From NCBI RefSeq assembly GCF_004798865.1, contig NW_025335317.1, positions 23,142,043-23,206,042 on the forward strand: 64,000 nucleotides of DNA, read 5' to 3'. Origin of the DNA: Varanus komodoensis. Its lineage: Eukaryota > Chordata > Lepidosauria > Squamata > Varanidae. Shown here one piece after another: positions 1-13,087 of the stretch. The notes under the pieces are model-generated. The model was given only the letters and a program-made list of their open reading frames with translations, was not told where the DNA came from and did no database searches. Positions within the stretch are counted from its first letter, which is position 1; the number at the start of each line of letters is the position of its first letter. The position numbers and the translations under genes were made by a program.

Positions 1-452
1 AAGCTCACACCGACTGCTTCAGTGACTCCATCCAGCCACCTCATTCTCTGCCGTCCCCTTCTTCTTTTGCCATCAATTGTTCCCAGCATTAGGCTCTTCT
101 CCAGGGAGTCCTTCCTTCTCATGAGGTGGCCAAAGTATTTAAGTATCTGGCCTTCTAAAGAGCAGTCAGGATTAATCTCCTCTAGGACTGACCGGTTAGA
201 TCGCCTTGCGGTCCAAGGGACTCACAGGAGTCTCCTCCAGCACCACAATTCAAAGGCCTCAGTTCTTCGGCACTCAGCCTTCCTTATGGTCCAGCTTTCA
301 CAGCCAGACATTGCAACTGGGAAAACCATAGCCTTGACTATACACACTTTTGTCAGCAGGGTGATGTCTCTGCTTTTTAGTATGTTATTTAGATGTGCCA
401 TAGCTTTCCTCCCCAGGAGCAAGCGTCTTTTAATTTCTTGGCTGCAACTTTA
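1..452 (-). mobile_element. BovB (RTE) LINE fragment, C-terminal part of the reverse transcriptase ORF
   Basis: Read on the minus strand, 422 to 222 encodes a stretch with GCESWTIRKAE and AFELWCWRRLL, the hallmark C-terminal region of the BovB/RTE polyprotein just after the reverse transcriptase domain. Upstream on the same strand lies LLLGRKAMAHLNNILKSRDI, also BovB-like. Towards position 1 the frame is broken, but the DNA still matches the BovB 3' region, and it lines up with the 3' copy seen at 41155-41422. The element runs off the left edge of the window, so roughly its last 100 bp are missing. The copy is 5'-truncated and dead. BovB normally moves by target-primed reverse transcription. 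Confidence 0.88.
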
Positions 453-3400
453 GGATGGAAGAAATAGTGAACAGAATACTCTGTTCTGCTCAGAAGGCCA
501 GTATCAGGGTTGGCACCTACTGATGGCCACTCCTCTACAAGGCTGACAACCAAAGCCCCTGTTCACTGCTATGTCCCATTTTCACCAGCTCATTCACCTT
601 TTATTCTGGCTTAGAGAAGACATCAGTGAGAAGAAAAATCAGCTGCTACCATCTGCCTGGTGCCTTGGGCGAAACACATCCCATTTCATTTCTCAGTACT
701 GGTTATCCATCAAGGTGAGCAAGTCAGGTTATGTGCAAATGCCAAGACTGAACCCATATTGAAATGGTTCCAGATAATCAGTTCCATCCAACAATAACTG
801 GAATTGCACAATTGTCCACTCAAGCGCCTTGCCAAGGAAGGAATGTTTGTGATGTGCTACTGGGTTGTATCCAAGAGTGTCACTTCTGTAAGGTATATTA
901 CATTGTGCTAGCAGAATCAAAGTAGTGAAGTATGCTTTAGCCAGAATTTAACCAAGTTCTACTTGTGCACTCACTGGCAGATCTGCATCTGCAAATTGAA
1001 AAAGCAGCAGATTCTTCTGGCAATAGGTCTGTATTTGCTATAGCCATAGGATCAAAGAGGATGTTCTTTAGCAATGGTTTCATTACTATACTTTTTAGTC
1101 CCATCCAAGTTCCTGCCAGTTATTCTTATTTTCCTTAGCATGAAAAATCACCATGAAGGGTCAAGCATATTAGTGATCACCCACACCTCACTATGTCCAC
1201 ACTTGCATATTAGGGTAATTTTCACTACGGTGGACATTTCTATCTAAGCACTTGAGTATTACTTATTTCATTATAAGCTAATTGTGAATTCTATTAGCTT
1301 AATGTATGCCTTGCTATCTATCCTTCTTTAGCAAGCCATCTGTTATTACATACACATAAACACTGTTCTGAAAGAAATCACATTAGACACAAGTACACAA
1401 GTTTCTCCTTCTCCTTCTCACAGAAGAGCTGATCTATTCTAATTATCTGGGCATTCATTTGGGAAAATGTCTGAATATCTGAACTATGAAACAGACTCCA
1501 GGAAATTGTGTTATTCCCCACAGGTCTTCTATGAAACTGATTTCCTAAATTTGCTGAGGTAAAGAGTGCTTTATCTGGCATCCTTTAATAATTCAATAAT
1601 CTAACAGAATAATATACCTCAGGGATATGCCTGTTGCAAAGCTGTCAGCAACTCAACCATACTTATTACTAGTTTGTTAGTAGTGAAACAGACCTGAAGG
1701 CAATTCAAAGTTTCACAGACCTGAACTACTGCAAGGCAAAGTAACGCACTTTTAAGTTCATTGCTATGGGAGAGAAATCTTAAGCATGTGTTTTTCATTC
1801 TCCTATTCAAATGGATAGACCTTTCTTCAGTCTATTGCACCATGTCATGAAAATTCTACTTTTTCATTCAAGGCTTGGTTCTATAGATTGTTAGCATTGC
1901 ATTTCCATATGCAAAGGGTGGGGAAGAGAACTGTCAGCTGAAGAAGGGCTGGATAACACTCATGAGCTGCCTCAAGCCACATGTTCTGTGGGCAGCTTTG
2001 AATAGTGATCTTCATGGTGGCATGCTTGTGTCTATACTATAGGGAATAATATATATATAGGTTAGACTGAGGAACTGGACTTTGGAAAGGAGGCTGAAAT
2101 TGATAACCCTCTGGTTTCTGTGAAGGGCTATGAAGAATTTTTTAAAGCCAGGAATTCACTAATAAAATTTTACATAAGGAAAAGGCACCAACAAATCATA
2201 AGGTACTTTGCTTAAACAAAAAGCCAGCTTAATATATGATTACTGCCTGTGGCAAACTGAAGTTGAATACTACCAAGTCCCATTCACATGTTATGGACAC
2301 AGAGAAGATCCATGGATTCACCCAAATCCTCCAAAAATAGGAGAAAATGCCTGCAGTTCTGTAACCAAAATAACATTCACAAGTAAGGGGTATCAGCAGA
2401 TTCCGGGGACCACCAAAAACAAATGTACTTAACAAAGTGATATTTGAAGTCCCAATTTGCACCTTGCAATGGCAAAACCACTTTTACAGGCCACCTTTAA
2501 TATCCATGGAGAATCAACACTGACAGCATCTTTATTCAAAGGAGGCACAAAATGTTCCAGAGGCAATCTGCTCAAAGCAATTTCCTTGTTTTCCTGGCTC
2601 CTGATTGTATTACGGTTGTGACATTGGCTGTGATTAATTCTTGCTGAGGATATTATTGTCTTTGGGTATCATGGACTTAACTCTAACTTGTATAAGATGG
2701 TCCCATTGGTGATGACTCCCAGATTTTCCTCTGCGTTACGCAAGTTTTCCCATGTAAGATTAGGACCCTGTTTGAGGTTTGAGCACACCATTGCAAACCT
2801 TCAGTGATGAAGTATCAGATGAAGTTCTGATCTGAGTCCAAGCCTGAAGTCTTCACATAACCTTGCCACTACGATCTATATCATCTGGGGTTCCACCACA
2901 GCTTAGGTCTCGATATAGATAAATTAATCTTATTTGTAAGCAAGTTTTAATCATGCAGCAGTGCTCCCATGTTTATAACACAGAAACAAGTCCTGTTTCC
3001 ATAGTAATTGAGTCAATAGTTAGTCTATCAGTTATTTCATTATACAGCCCTAATTCACATTCATCTTTCTTGTTGTTTAAAGGAGACTTCAATAATCTTA
3101 TGAACAAAGGTAAAACACCATTATGGGTTGAAGAATGAAGCTCGCTTGTCAAAAGAGGAAAATGAAATTGCACTATTCTGTTACTTTCTTTGTTTCTTTT
3201 GGTTTAATCTGCAATTAAAATTCATGGCAGTTGTCCTCCTGAGATGGATTGGAACAAGCAGAATGAGTCACATGATAATTCAGGCCACCTTGGCTTTCCT
3301 TGGAAGGTGCATTTGAGTACCACACTGACACCTTTTTCCTACATCTGCCAAAACAACAACAACCACCACCACCACTGCCAGCAGCACAACCACCCTGATT

Positions 3401-4216
3401 GTATCCCTAATTCTGGGGAAATGAAAGTGGGTTGTAATTACTCAGGGATGAGTTCTTGTCTCATTTTATCACTGACCTATAGCACTGAGAGTAAATCCTA
3501 GCACTAAACTCAAGCAATCCCTGGGTCAAATCAACCCTTTATCTATGTATCCCGATGTTTCTCAGTTGGAAGGCCAGGGCTTGAATAGATCTTATTTTAT
3601 CAATGCAGTAGATGTATGACTACCGAGCAGGCAGAGGGATATTAAAATTGCAGACCCATGAAATCAAAAAGCCACCAATGGTTCCAGTATTATAATACAG
3701 CCTTAGATATTTAACTGCATGTGGTCACTTTGTCATACTTCAGTCAACATGTGTAGAGCTTGTAATGTTGTTTCTTTACAGCTCTTCTACGCATAGTACT
3801 GGCTGCTCTCAGTAGGATATAACTGCCTCCTATGCCAACTCGGTGCCACCCAACTGTTTTGGGCTTTAATGCTCGTTAGTATGGCCAATGCTCAGGAAAG
3901 CTGGGAGTTATAATCCAGAACAACCAGAGGGAACCAAACTGAGAAAATCTATTCTGCAATACCTGAAAAATGGTCAAATACAATTGCTCAAATATAAAAT
4001 AGGCATGAGTGATTCAATTAACAGCTTCTCCCAAGCTATAGTGTCCTGGTGGGCCAAGGTGCAAAGCTGTGTTTGTGTTCCTCTGACCTAGAAGTAATTC
4101 ATTCCTATGCTTATAACCAGCTCTTTACTACAGAAAATGCCTGCAAATTACTTTTTCCTGCTGTTAGCTGCAACCCTTCCTAGATAGAAATAGTCTGGCC
4201 AAAACTATCGATCAAA
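453..4216. other. No gene recognised; AT-rich unique-looking sequence
   Basis: Only short, unrelated open frames on both strands, none with a recognisable domain or convincing splice sites. A short CAA/CAC-rich patch lies at 3350-3385. Probably intronic or intergenic. Confidence 0.5.
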
Positions 4217-4570
4217 ATGATGGTTTGATAGGTTTATTTATTTTATTTATTTAGAACATTTCTAACTCATCCTTCACAACAGCATCTCAGGACGGCTTAC
4301 AAAGCTTAAAATCAAGAAAAATAAAAACAATCAATAATACAATAGACAATAATAAATAGCAATAATAATACAATCAATAATAATAAAAATACAACCAGAG
4401 AAAATGAGCAAGTACATTCAAAAGAGAAAGACAATATAAATAATTAAGTTTTTTTTTTTAGAAAAGTGACTGATTCTAAAATCCCTAATTCTTAAAATGA
4501 CATTCAAATAAAAAGGTTTTCACCTGGCATCAAAAAGAGTATCGGCTCGGTGCCAGGCAAACCTTTTAAC
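4217..4570 (-). mobile_element. L2-type LINE (or L2-tailed SINE) 3' end, diverged
   Basis: On the plus strand it opens with a TTTATTTATTTA-like run, followed by GGACGGCTTACAAAG. The reverse complement is the CTTTGTAAGCCGTCC...AAATAAATAAA tail shared by the plus-strand copies at 15550, 17030, 55090 and 56340. The remainder is A-rich, low-complexity sequence, then a segment ending in GGTGCCAGGCAAACC that resembles the matching part of the copy at 44030-44500. Old and 5'-truncated. Confidence 0.55.
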
Positions 4571-4759
4571 AAGAATCACAGCCACTTTCTAAGCCCTTAG
4601 AGAAAAAAAAAAATTTTTTTTTGCATTTTGAGCAAAGATACAGTGAAGATGCATGCATGTCCACATAAACTATCAACCTAATGAAAACAAGAAACAATCC
4701 TGAAACAAAACAAAGCATAAACAAAACACAAAACAAAACATACAGCACCTTGCACAAGT

Positions 4760-6110
4760 AGAGTTACCCTTTTGACTTTTCCAAATTTCCTTCTGTTACA
4801 ACCAGGAATTGGAATGCATTTGACACTGTTACCATTGATGTTTACCAGATACAACATTGCTAAGGAGTAAAATATTTGTATTTTGGCACAAATGTTGAAT
4901 GGACGAAAACAAGCTAACCTTGGTTGCAACAATAGTCAACCTCCAGTCAATGCTTGATGAAAGCTACTTTGGCATCCATTACAGCTTCAAGTCTTCTTGG
5001 GCATGTCTCTATCGACTTTGTGCTTATGCATCATTTGCCAATTTTTCCTGGCAAAATTCCTCCAGCTCTGCCAGGATGAATGGATATTGCTGGTGGAAGC
5101 AACTTTCATGTCTTGTCACAGATTGTCAGTTTGAGGTCTGAGCTTTGACTGGGCCATTCCAAGACTTTTCAGGTTTTTGGTTTTAAGCCTCTCCAGTGTT
5201 ACTTTGGTTTTACATTTAGGGTCACTGTCCTACTTGAAGGTGAACATCCACCTCAGTCCAAGGTCTCTTGCAGACTGAACCATGCTCTCCTCTAGAATTA
5301 TCTTGCATTTGGATCCTTTTGCATCCCCTTGATCCTGAGCAGTTTCCTAGACTTCACTGAGGAAAACACTGCCACAAAATAATGCTGCTGCCACCAAGCT
5401 TCACCTTGGGACAGTGTTCTTAGGCAATGGGTCCTTGCCATGGGTGGCTCTGTGTCACAAAGAGCATTTTTCCGCAACACCAAGAAGTTCAATTTTGGTC
5501 TTATCAGACCAGAAAAGATTTTCCCATGCTTGTAGTGTGGCTCCAAATGAGCCATGAAATAGGTTTGTTTTGGCAATAGGTTTCTTCTTGACACTTTTTT
5601 TACAATGCCCAGTTTTATGGAGCATCTGGGTGCTAGTTGTCCCATGGATAAGTTTTTCCCATCGCAGCTGCAGATGTCTCCAGCGCCCTCAGTTACCATT
5701 GGCCTTTTGGTTGCTTCTCTGACTAACTCCCTCTATACCTGGGCACTGAGCTTTGATAGAGAACCTTCTCTATACAGAGTGAAAGGTGAGCCCTAATAAT
5801 ACTGATTTTGTAATAACGGATTTAATAGTGCGGTGGAGGATGTTCATAGTCTTGGATATAATTTTTTAGAACCCAACCTTGAATGGTGATTCTGCACAAC
5901 TTTTTTCTAGAGTTGTTTTGGCAGGTCCTTGTGCTTCATGAAGCTGTTTAGATATAATTTCCAAAAACTTATGGGGCCTTCCAGAAACATGTATGTTAAT
6001 TTGTGTTCATGTGGTGCTGGGACTGCTTGACACAGGCTTGACCAAGATTGTGGAGTATACATCAAATACATGATTTTCCCACATCATGCCTGTTTTGGAT
6101 TAGAGTTTAC
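4760..6110 (-). mobile_element. Decayed Tc1/mariner-family DNA transposon
   Basis: The minus strand still encodes recognisable pieces of a Tc1-type DDE transposase in the expected order. Near 5500 is FWSDKTKIELLGVA (family WSDETKIELFG, carrying the second catalytic Asp). Near 5400 is KLGGSSIILWQCF (family KHGGGSIMLWGCF). Near 5230-5280 is RDLGLRWMFTFK, then a stop, then DSDPKCK (family RFTFQQDNDPKHT). Frame changes and stops separate them, so no intact transposase remains. Flanking parts (4761-4990 and 5800-6110) also resemble the non-coding ends of vertebrate Tc1-like elements. The terminal inverted repeats are too worn to fix the ends, so the boundaries are good to about 50-100 bp. Its length of about 1.35 kb fits the family's 1.3-1.6 kb. 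Confidence 0.85.
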
Positions 6111-7365
6111 CTTTGAAAATGGAAGTGAAGATGAGCTAGGAAAATGATAAGCCTTTCTGGAATACCTGAAGACTCACCTAAACCTTGGTCCAGTACATAC
6201 ACTTTAACTTCAAATTATTCCTTTACTTATTTAAATTAAAACAAGCTATCATCTACTTCTTTTACCATTTTATCTGTCTTTTTCTAAGTAACGTAACTTT
6301 ATTTATAGCATAAAAAAACAATTGGAAAGAGAAATCTACTCTCCCAGAAAGTAATTCACAAAAGATAACCATAGAAACTCATTAACCTCAGGAATGATCT
6401 ATGGATTTCTGAGGTATAGGATTCTGCTGGCCTTTAAGAGGGTGATATTTAACCTGAAGCCATCTCTAATTTAGCCATTTTCTTTTCAACTGTTAGGCTT
6501 ACTCTCTTTATAGCTACCAAGCTATTGTTTTTGTTTTTATTCAGAATGCACTCTTGCCTAATTGTTCATCAGTAACACAAATTAAAATCACTGAATGTTA
6601 TCTCAAATATATTAAAGCTAGTGTGTGTGCTCATGTTTTTCTGAATAGAACTGAGACATCTCATGCTTGTAAAGAAAATTGCTTGTTGATAATAATTTTA
6701 TAGGAATGCAGAAACTGACAACATTTCTGAAATTTGCATTTTCCTTTAACATTTAGGGAAACTGTCTGCAAAATAACCTAAGGGGTTGGGCCTCAGAGGG
6801 CTGAGATGAAAGCTAATTTAAGCACATTTAAGGGATTAAAGTTAAGTTTTACAGCACTATCCCTGCAAAAACATCCCAGTTTGATATCTTTCAGTTAAAG
6901 AATGTCTGATAGCAGAGCTGGGAAAGATTCTAACAAACCAAGGGGATCAATGACATCATTGGAGCTTTTATAAATAAATATAAGTCAAGTAGACAGTAAC
7001 TTCCTAGAAATTTAGAATTATTACTATGCATACAAAAATGCCAAAATTCCAACTTAGTTCACCACCTCTAAATGGCAGGCAAATTTGAAAAAAACACTTT
7101 ATTTCAGCTCTTAAAATTAAACATAAGAATATAGAAACTAAGGGTGGACCAAACATGGGACATCTTTTATGAAAGATTTTGTAAGGTGCCTTGCTTATTC
7201 TTCAGAAGGATTCTTCCAAAACAAAAACAAAAAAAACCATCAACATGTTGGCATGTTCAGATTGAGGGCAAAAAACATTGTTTTCACTTTGAATCGGCTT
7301 TGTGACATCATCATATTAGATTATGTGCTATTGTGAGGACATCAGGTTCACTACATGAATCCCAT
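6111..7365. other. No gene recognised
   Basis: AT-rich sequence without long open frames, recognisable repeats or splice-flanked coding stretches. Confidence 0.45.
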
Positions 7366-7560
7366 CTTAGAATTATCGTATCATGGAATAGCAGAGTTGG
7401 AAGGGGCCAAGGTGGCCATCAGGTCCAACACCAAGTTACACCATCCCACTCAGATGGCTGTCCAGTTTCTTTTTGAATGTCTCTCATGTAGGAGACCCCA
7501 CCACCTCTCCAGGCAGTTGGTTCCACTGTATCCTCCCTAAGTAGCAGCCTGTCTTTCAAA
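7366..7560 (-). mobile_element. CR1 LINE 3' end
   Basis: On the plus strand it reads ATCATGGAATAGCAGAGTTG followed by GAAGGGGCCAAGGTGGCCATC and a GTCCAACACC block. The reverse complement is the classic CR1 3' end, which finishes in short ATTCTATGAT-like repeats and runs back into the end of ORF2. It aligns with the plus-strand 3' end at 60780-60912. 5'-truncated. Confidence 0.8.
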
Positions 7561-10224
7561 GAAGAAAAAACACACATCAAAGTAGATATTTAACAGGCAG
7601 CAAGAGGCAGCAATAAAGGAGTTCTGGGGTGGGGGGGTGATTTTATATTCACACCAACATTCTGACAGCAAAATGCTTCACAGGTATACATCTGAGACAG
7701 CCTTATGAAGAATCCTTGCCTATACTACCTGTCAGAGGACATTAGATATTTAAAGCTGGGCATGCAGTTTGTTTCTAGCAGCTACGGAATGGAAATTTGC
7801 TGTTCTTAAGGATGCAAGTTCTATTATGTGTATCAAAGCTAATGGATATAAAATATTTTTCAACTAAAAATTTTAGTCCATTTTAACCATTTCAATAATT
7901 TATTTCAATAATTTATTTATTACATAGTGCTAATATGTATTATGCAAAAAGTACTTCCCAATATAATTCAATGCAGTTAATAGTTAATTTCATGTTTGAG
8001 TTCAAGAACACTAAGATAACTGTCATCCAGCCCCACTGAATTACTTTTCACTTTCTTAGTTGATTCTAAAGTGTCATTCTTTGTCTTACGTTTGATGTAC
8101 AGTGCAATCCTGTACATGTGTACTCAGCTGTAAGTGCTGCAGAATTCACTGGGGCCCATTCTCCATTACAGTAGGTATAGAATCACAGCCTCTGTTTATC
8201 TACCAGCTTTTACACTGCCTGAATATTCCAGCAATCTAAAAACATAACAAAAATCCTTTTTAAAAATACACAGCTGCATCTAGAAGTAAATATTTTAAAG
8301 GATCTAAAAATGTGGCTTTTTAAATGTGAATGTAAAAACCATGCAGATTATTGTATGATTACAAGAATCACATGGGCACATGTGAAATTTGAACAGGTTG
8401 GATTTAGATTGATCCTAGCTCTACACAGAGTTTCAGAAGGGATCATCCTTTTCAAGACCATGCTGTGTTTGAAGCTGAGCAATGGTCAAACTCCTCTTAC
8501 AGGGACATTCTTCTTGTGTAGTCTCCTCAGTGTCACACAGGGACCATGGATCTGGAGTGGCTTTATGAGCCAAATCTGCCTGGAAGCAGGTGTCATTTAC
8601 AGAAGTTGATCTTACTTTTGGGGAGCAGACTCATGATTCTTCCTGGTTCCTTCCAGCTTGCCCACTTGCATATGGGCATAATTTCAAGCACACCTAGAAA
8701 GAAGAAAGTCCTACAAATCCTAGCATGCCTCAGCCTGCATGGCCGGTTTCTGCACTGGCTCTTCCGTACCTGGAAATATCTTACAAGAAACTCCCTTTCT
8801 TAGCAGTTATCATTTAGCAAGACTTAAATCAGGCATTTAAGATTCCTGTCACCTCAGTACTTGTAGTAAAACAGTCATTAGACTTCAGTCTAGCAGTATT
8901 CTTTAGCCATCATCTTCACAATTCAAAATGTTTCTGTGCCATGCTAGAATACATGTACTTGATGTGTCTACTAATCCCCGTAAATCAAACAGCCATTGCT
9001 CTATGGGATGCTTGCCAGCTACATTAAAAAATATTACTTCCAGTGGTTAACCATAGAAGCCATCATTTGAGCACAAGCAACAACAATTTATAAGAACAGA
9101 AATGAGGACCAAGTGATGGAATGTATTTGTAAAGATCAATTTATAATTGGTGTCGTAATGTGGAAAACACACATTAATTAAAACACAGCATATATTGACT
9201 GCCTGAAGATCTTCCAGTTTCCTTGCAATATAAGGAAAAGTGGCACTTCCAAATGTTTAGGGAGTACAAAGCAAATCTCACTATTATACCAGTCTCCATG
9301 GTGCTGCAAACACATCTGGGTTTTCTGTACGCCCTCTCTGAGGATCAAAATTCTTTGCTTAGGGAGTTTAAAGAGGGAAGAAACTAACAGAGCCCCAGGG
9401 GGTCTAATCTTGATCAGGAACACAGAACAGCATAGAGAAAATTAAAGTCTTTTCATTGTGCTATTGGGAGAAGACTCCCACACTGGGATTCAAAGACCTA
9501 GTTTACATTGTATCTGGTGCAATCCGGAATCTAACAAATTTTAGGTGACCTCAATATATGTTCACATGATTCAGAAAGAGAGCAGCTTTCTGCAAACACA
9601 CATGTCCTAAAATTCCAAACACACCCAAACCAGTTATGGGAGTTGTAGGGCTTTTTTCTGCCCAGTATGCATAAGTTTGTGCCCTTAAATGATCATTTAC
9701 AGGCCTAAATTAACCAGTACATCTGACATTGCATGGAGAAAGACACAGAATGAAACACTGTTATTCTTCTATGTTGTATCTCTGCCTTTGGGCATCTGCA
9801 TGTCTCCAGTCATGGTTCCAGAATCCTGTCCTCCAACACTATTCCGTCAGATTTTTACAACCCAATGGAATCACAATACCTGACACCAAAGTGTGCTTAA
9901 TCTTTTAGCAATTGATGAGCACTGTCCGGAAAGCAATTTTTTAAATTAAGCACAGCTGGAATCTTCAGAATCCTTGTGGCAGTATTCTTCTTCCATAACT
10001 TAAATGTTTTGCAATCTGGATGCTGTCTTGTGGCAGACTATTTCTGGGTGGCCTAAAATAATTAATTCTAGGCAGATCCTCTCAGCTAGGTAGAAGGAAT
10101 ATCATACTGAAACCATCATGGAGACAGTACTGCAACATCTGTGTGAAAAAGTTTATAGGAGTTCAAGACCTTCCCAGTGAGGTATGGAACTGCTCATCCT
10201 CCCTCCCTCATAGTGGTCCATAGA
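7561..10224. other. No gene recognised; contains a small palindromic repeat motif
   Basis: Mostly unassigned sequence. At 8100-8175 there is a GTGCAATCCTGTACA-type block that recurs at 26735, 37878 and 43655 (see findings). The open frames at 8310-8803 show no known domain. Confidence 0.45.
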
Positions 10225-10376
10225 GGCTATAAGGCAAGGTTGCACAAATTGTGATTTTCCAGATATTGTTGGATTGCAATTTCCATCATCCTTAACCAGC
10301 TTATCTACTAATTAGGTATACTGGGCACTCCAGTCCAAAATCATCTGGAATGTCACAACTTGCCAACCCCCACTGA
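10225..10376. mobile_element. Palindromic MITE (hAT-like), diverged
   Basis: The left arm (GGCAAGGTTGCACAAATTGT, then TTCCAGATATTGTTGGA) is roughly the inverse complement of the right arm (TCCAAAATCATCTGGAA, then TGTCACAACTTGCCAAC). This is the CCTCCAGATGTTGTTGGACT-type inverted-repeat MITE common in squamates. Related, more worn copies occur at 29801, 35878 and 36905. It is non-coding, and its end positions are approximate. Confidence 0.55.
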
Positions 10377-12379
10377 GAAAAGAGTGGGTATAGACAAGCT
10401 GCAGGTCTCTTTTTGGTCATTAGTTCAATACATTTGATTTGTGCTTTACACAGCAACCATCAAGTGTTTGAATGGGATCACAGATGTGGAGAAACATGCA
10501 TGATACCCAGAAGTCCTCACTGAAAATACAAGTTCTACATGCTACTTTTCTCCCAGGTACCACTGCCTACAGTGTCAACCAGCCTGACCGTTAGACAAGG
10601 TGCACCAGTTACTTTAGCTAGCAGAAAGTTACCTTTGTTAAGGGAAAGCTGATGCTCTTTGTCCAAGCATATCCATGCATCTTACTTATACAGAGTATTT
10701 AAGATGCTGCTTCTCCTTTACAAAACAAAAACTAGTGTCTCTGAAAGGATGATGCTGACAAGGACTACCATTCCGATATGCTGCAGGCTGGTCAAAGGCC
10801 TTACATACACATACATCATCCTGGGGAACTCCTCCTCACCTGGGACCTAATTGAAATGTGCAAAGAATAAATTTTGCTATTAACTATATGCCCACGTGAT
10901 GCAGAAAATTAGCAGCACTTAACATTTAAGCATGCAAATAAAGCTAGATAATCAAGCATCTGCTCTGCTGGAGAAGGGCTCCAGTGATTAACAATTCAAT
11001 GGCAACTATGCATTAAAAATCCATTCACCAGTCAGAAAGTAATACTTGTAACATATAAGGTAACACTTGTAAGGTGCAAAGACTAAACCAGAAGAATCTT
11101 CTACTTCCAAGATAGTTAATGGGATCGCAGGGAAGTGATATTAAGGAAGAAGGCCTCTGCTTACAACTATGCCGAATTACCTAACCGTTCCATATTTAAA
11201 GAGAGGGGTTGCAAATGTTAATGCATAACACCAACACACTGGGAAAGTTCTTGATCTGCCTCAGCCGCCTAACATCTGGTTTTGGTTTCCTCATCCTTTC
11301 CTTTCATGCTCTCTCCTTTCCAATTTATTTGCCTTCTCTTCAGACAAAAGGAATAGCAGGGATATGTAGTGATTTATTTATTTATTTCTGCTTCCCATAA
11401 CCCAAAGGTTCTCTGGACAGCTTACAAAGGAATGCATCAACTTTGCATATGCATTGACCTTAAGGTTTAAAGGTCAACCCTTAAACCTTCCAGGCAAATG
11501 CCATATATCTCCTATCTGAGTTCTCCATAGGCATGTTGTCCATAAAGCAATACATAAAAATAGGTAAGTCTTGGCCCTATGTAGTACTGCTGACAGTTGC
11601 AGTCTGTCCACTAAAAATCAGCATATTCAGAACCCTGTTCCTTTAGTTATTATCCCATTTGCCTTCACCTCCCTACTCCTGGGAGTCTTAATAAAAGCTG
11701 ACCTAATTAATGGTAAGGGCCTAATTACAATTGGTTGAGCCTCTGGTAAACTTATAACGAGTCAATATTCCACCTTGATGGACTGCTCCCTAAAGGGTGT
11801 TCCTTTCTTTTCTGTTTCTCAGCCCAATCTTGAGAGAAACATGTAGGCCCAAGCATAATGCTAATCAACAAAGCCAAAAAGAAAAAGAAAAAAAGGAATG
11901 GGTTGGTAGAGAATCTGTATGCCTACATTCCCCTCTTTAGGTCAGAGAAAAGGTGAAAATATTTGAATCAGATAATTAAGTATACACATTCATCCTGGCA
12001 TTGACTAGCCATGGAGATCATTTTAAATGCACAATTAGAAATACAAGTATCCTCCTACAGAAAGATGCTGTCAGAAGCTGAATTAAAATAAATGAAGCAA
12101 ATATCAGAAGCTGAGTATAGGTAAGTTGTTCAGAGCAGTGGACCATGTTTTTTCCCTTTTTTGCTTACATTACACTACAGTGGTGATAGATGAACTACTT
12201 TGGAAGAGTAATAGGGAAAGTATAACCCTTTTCTCCATCTCTCATTAGTTTTTGTTACTATTAACCATGGTATCTTCCTGAGTCACCTGTATGAGTTTAG
12301 GAGTTGGCAAGTTTTTTTTAAAGACATTTAGCTCTTATTTATGAGGCTATTCCAGGGAATAATATTGGATGATGGTTCC
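10377..12379. other. No gene recognised apart from a short L2-like tail
   Basis: Unassigned sequence. The L2-like tail at 11366-11450 is listed separately. A purine-rich GAAAAAGAAAAAAAGG patch lies at 11880-11897. Confidence 0.45.
11366..11450 (-). repeat. L2-type 3' tail fragment
   Basis: TGATTTATTTATTTATTT followed by GGACAGCTTACAAAGG repeats the layout of the minus-strand L2 tails at 4217 and 42716: an ATTT run, a degraded body, then a CTTACAA block. Short and old. Confidence 0.45.
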
Positions 12380-13087
12380 TCAACTCCCTGGCGGTTGGAC
12401 TGTGGGGCGCCACAAGCCACCATTTTGATTCCATTGTCATAATGCTCTAACAGTCGGGTAGTTCTTTGTACAACTTGCGCTCATTATTCCAAGTCCTGCA
12501 TGCTGGAATGACAGAAGAGATCCCATCCCTCCTCTTTGTGGCAGCCTTCTAAGTACTTGTAGAGTGCAATCATATCTCCCCTCGGGCTAAGAATGCCCAG
12601 TTCTTTCCATCTTTCCTTATAAAGCTTTGTTTCCAGATCATCCTTTTTGGCCTCGGATCATCCTTTTTGTCCTCCTCGGAACTCTTTCTAGCTTGACTGC
12701 ATCTTTCTTAAACTGTGGTGGCCAGAACTAGACACAGTATCCCAGATGAGGCCTAACCAGTGCTTAGTAAAGAGGAACTAGTACTTCACATTATTTTAAG
12801 TGCTACATCTACGTACATCACATTGTTGACTCATATTCAGCTTCTCACTTGTAATATTGTTGAGCCAAGAAATCCCCATCTTGTAACAATGCATCTGGTT
12901 TCTTTTTCCTAGGTGCATAACTTGACATTTGTCCCTATTGAATTTTATTATACTGTTTTCAGCAAAGCGCCCCAGCCTATCAAGATCACCTTGAATCTTC
13001 TTTCTGCTTTCCAGACTATTAGCTATCCCACCCAGTTTTGTGTCATCTCCAAATTTGAGAATCATTCCCTGTACTCCCCAATGGGTG
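12380..13087 (-). mobile_element. CR1 LINE fragment, reverse transcriptase C-terminal half to 3' region
   Basis: Minus-strand 13065 to 12796 encodes FGDDTKLGGIANSLESRK (the catalytic FADD motif, here FGDD) and DLDRLGRFAE, then FNRDKCQVMHLGK and LNMSQQCDV, all diagnostic of the CR1 reverse transcriptase palm and thumb. Further along the strand, frame-broken DNA encodes RGDMIALYKYLEGCHKEEGW, the CR1 C-terminal region. The family core YADD/FADD is altered to FGDD, and about 150 residues between the two blocks are collapsed or scrambled. This subfamily differs from the one at 15671-18644. Both ends are truncated. Confidence 0.85.

Noticed and set aside
5298-5699. A 133-codon minus-strand frame as an intact gene
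   Set aside because: It crosses a decayed Tc1/mariner transposase mostly in a shifted frame; the true transposase motifs lie in the other frames.
12089-12120. Possible upstream exon MKQISEAEYR before a perfect GTAAGT donor, phase-compatible with the DEP exon
   Set aside because: Only about ten codons after an in-frame stop, and it does not encode the expected first helix of a DEP domain. Perfect donors occur by chance many times in a window this size.
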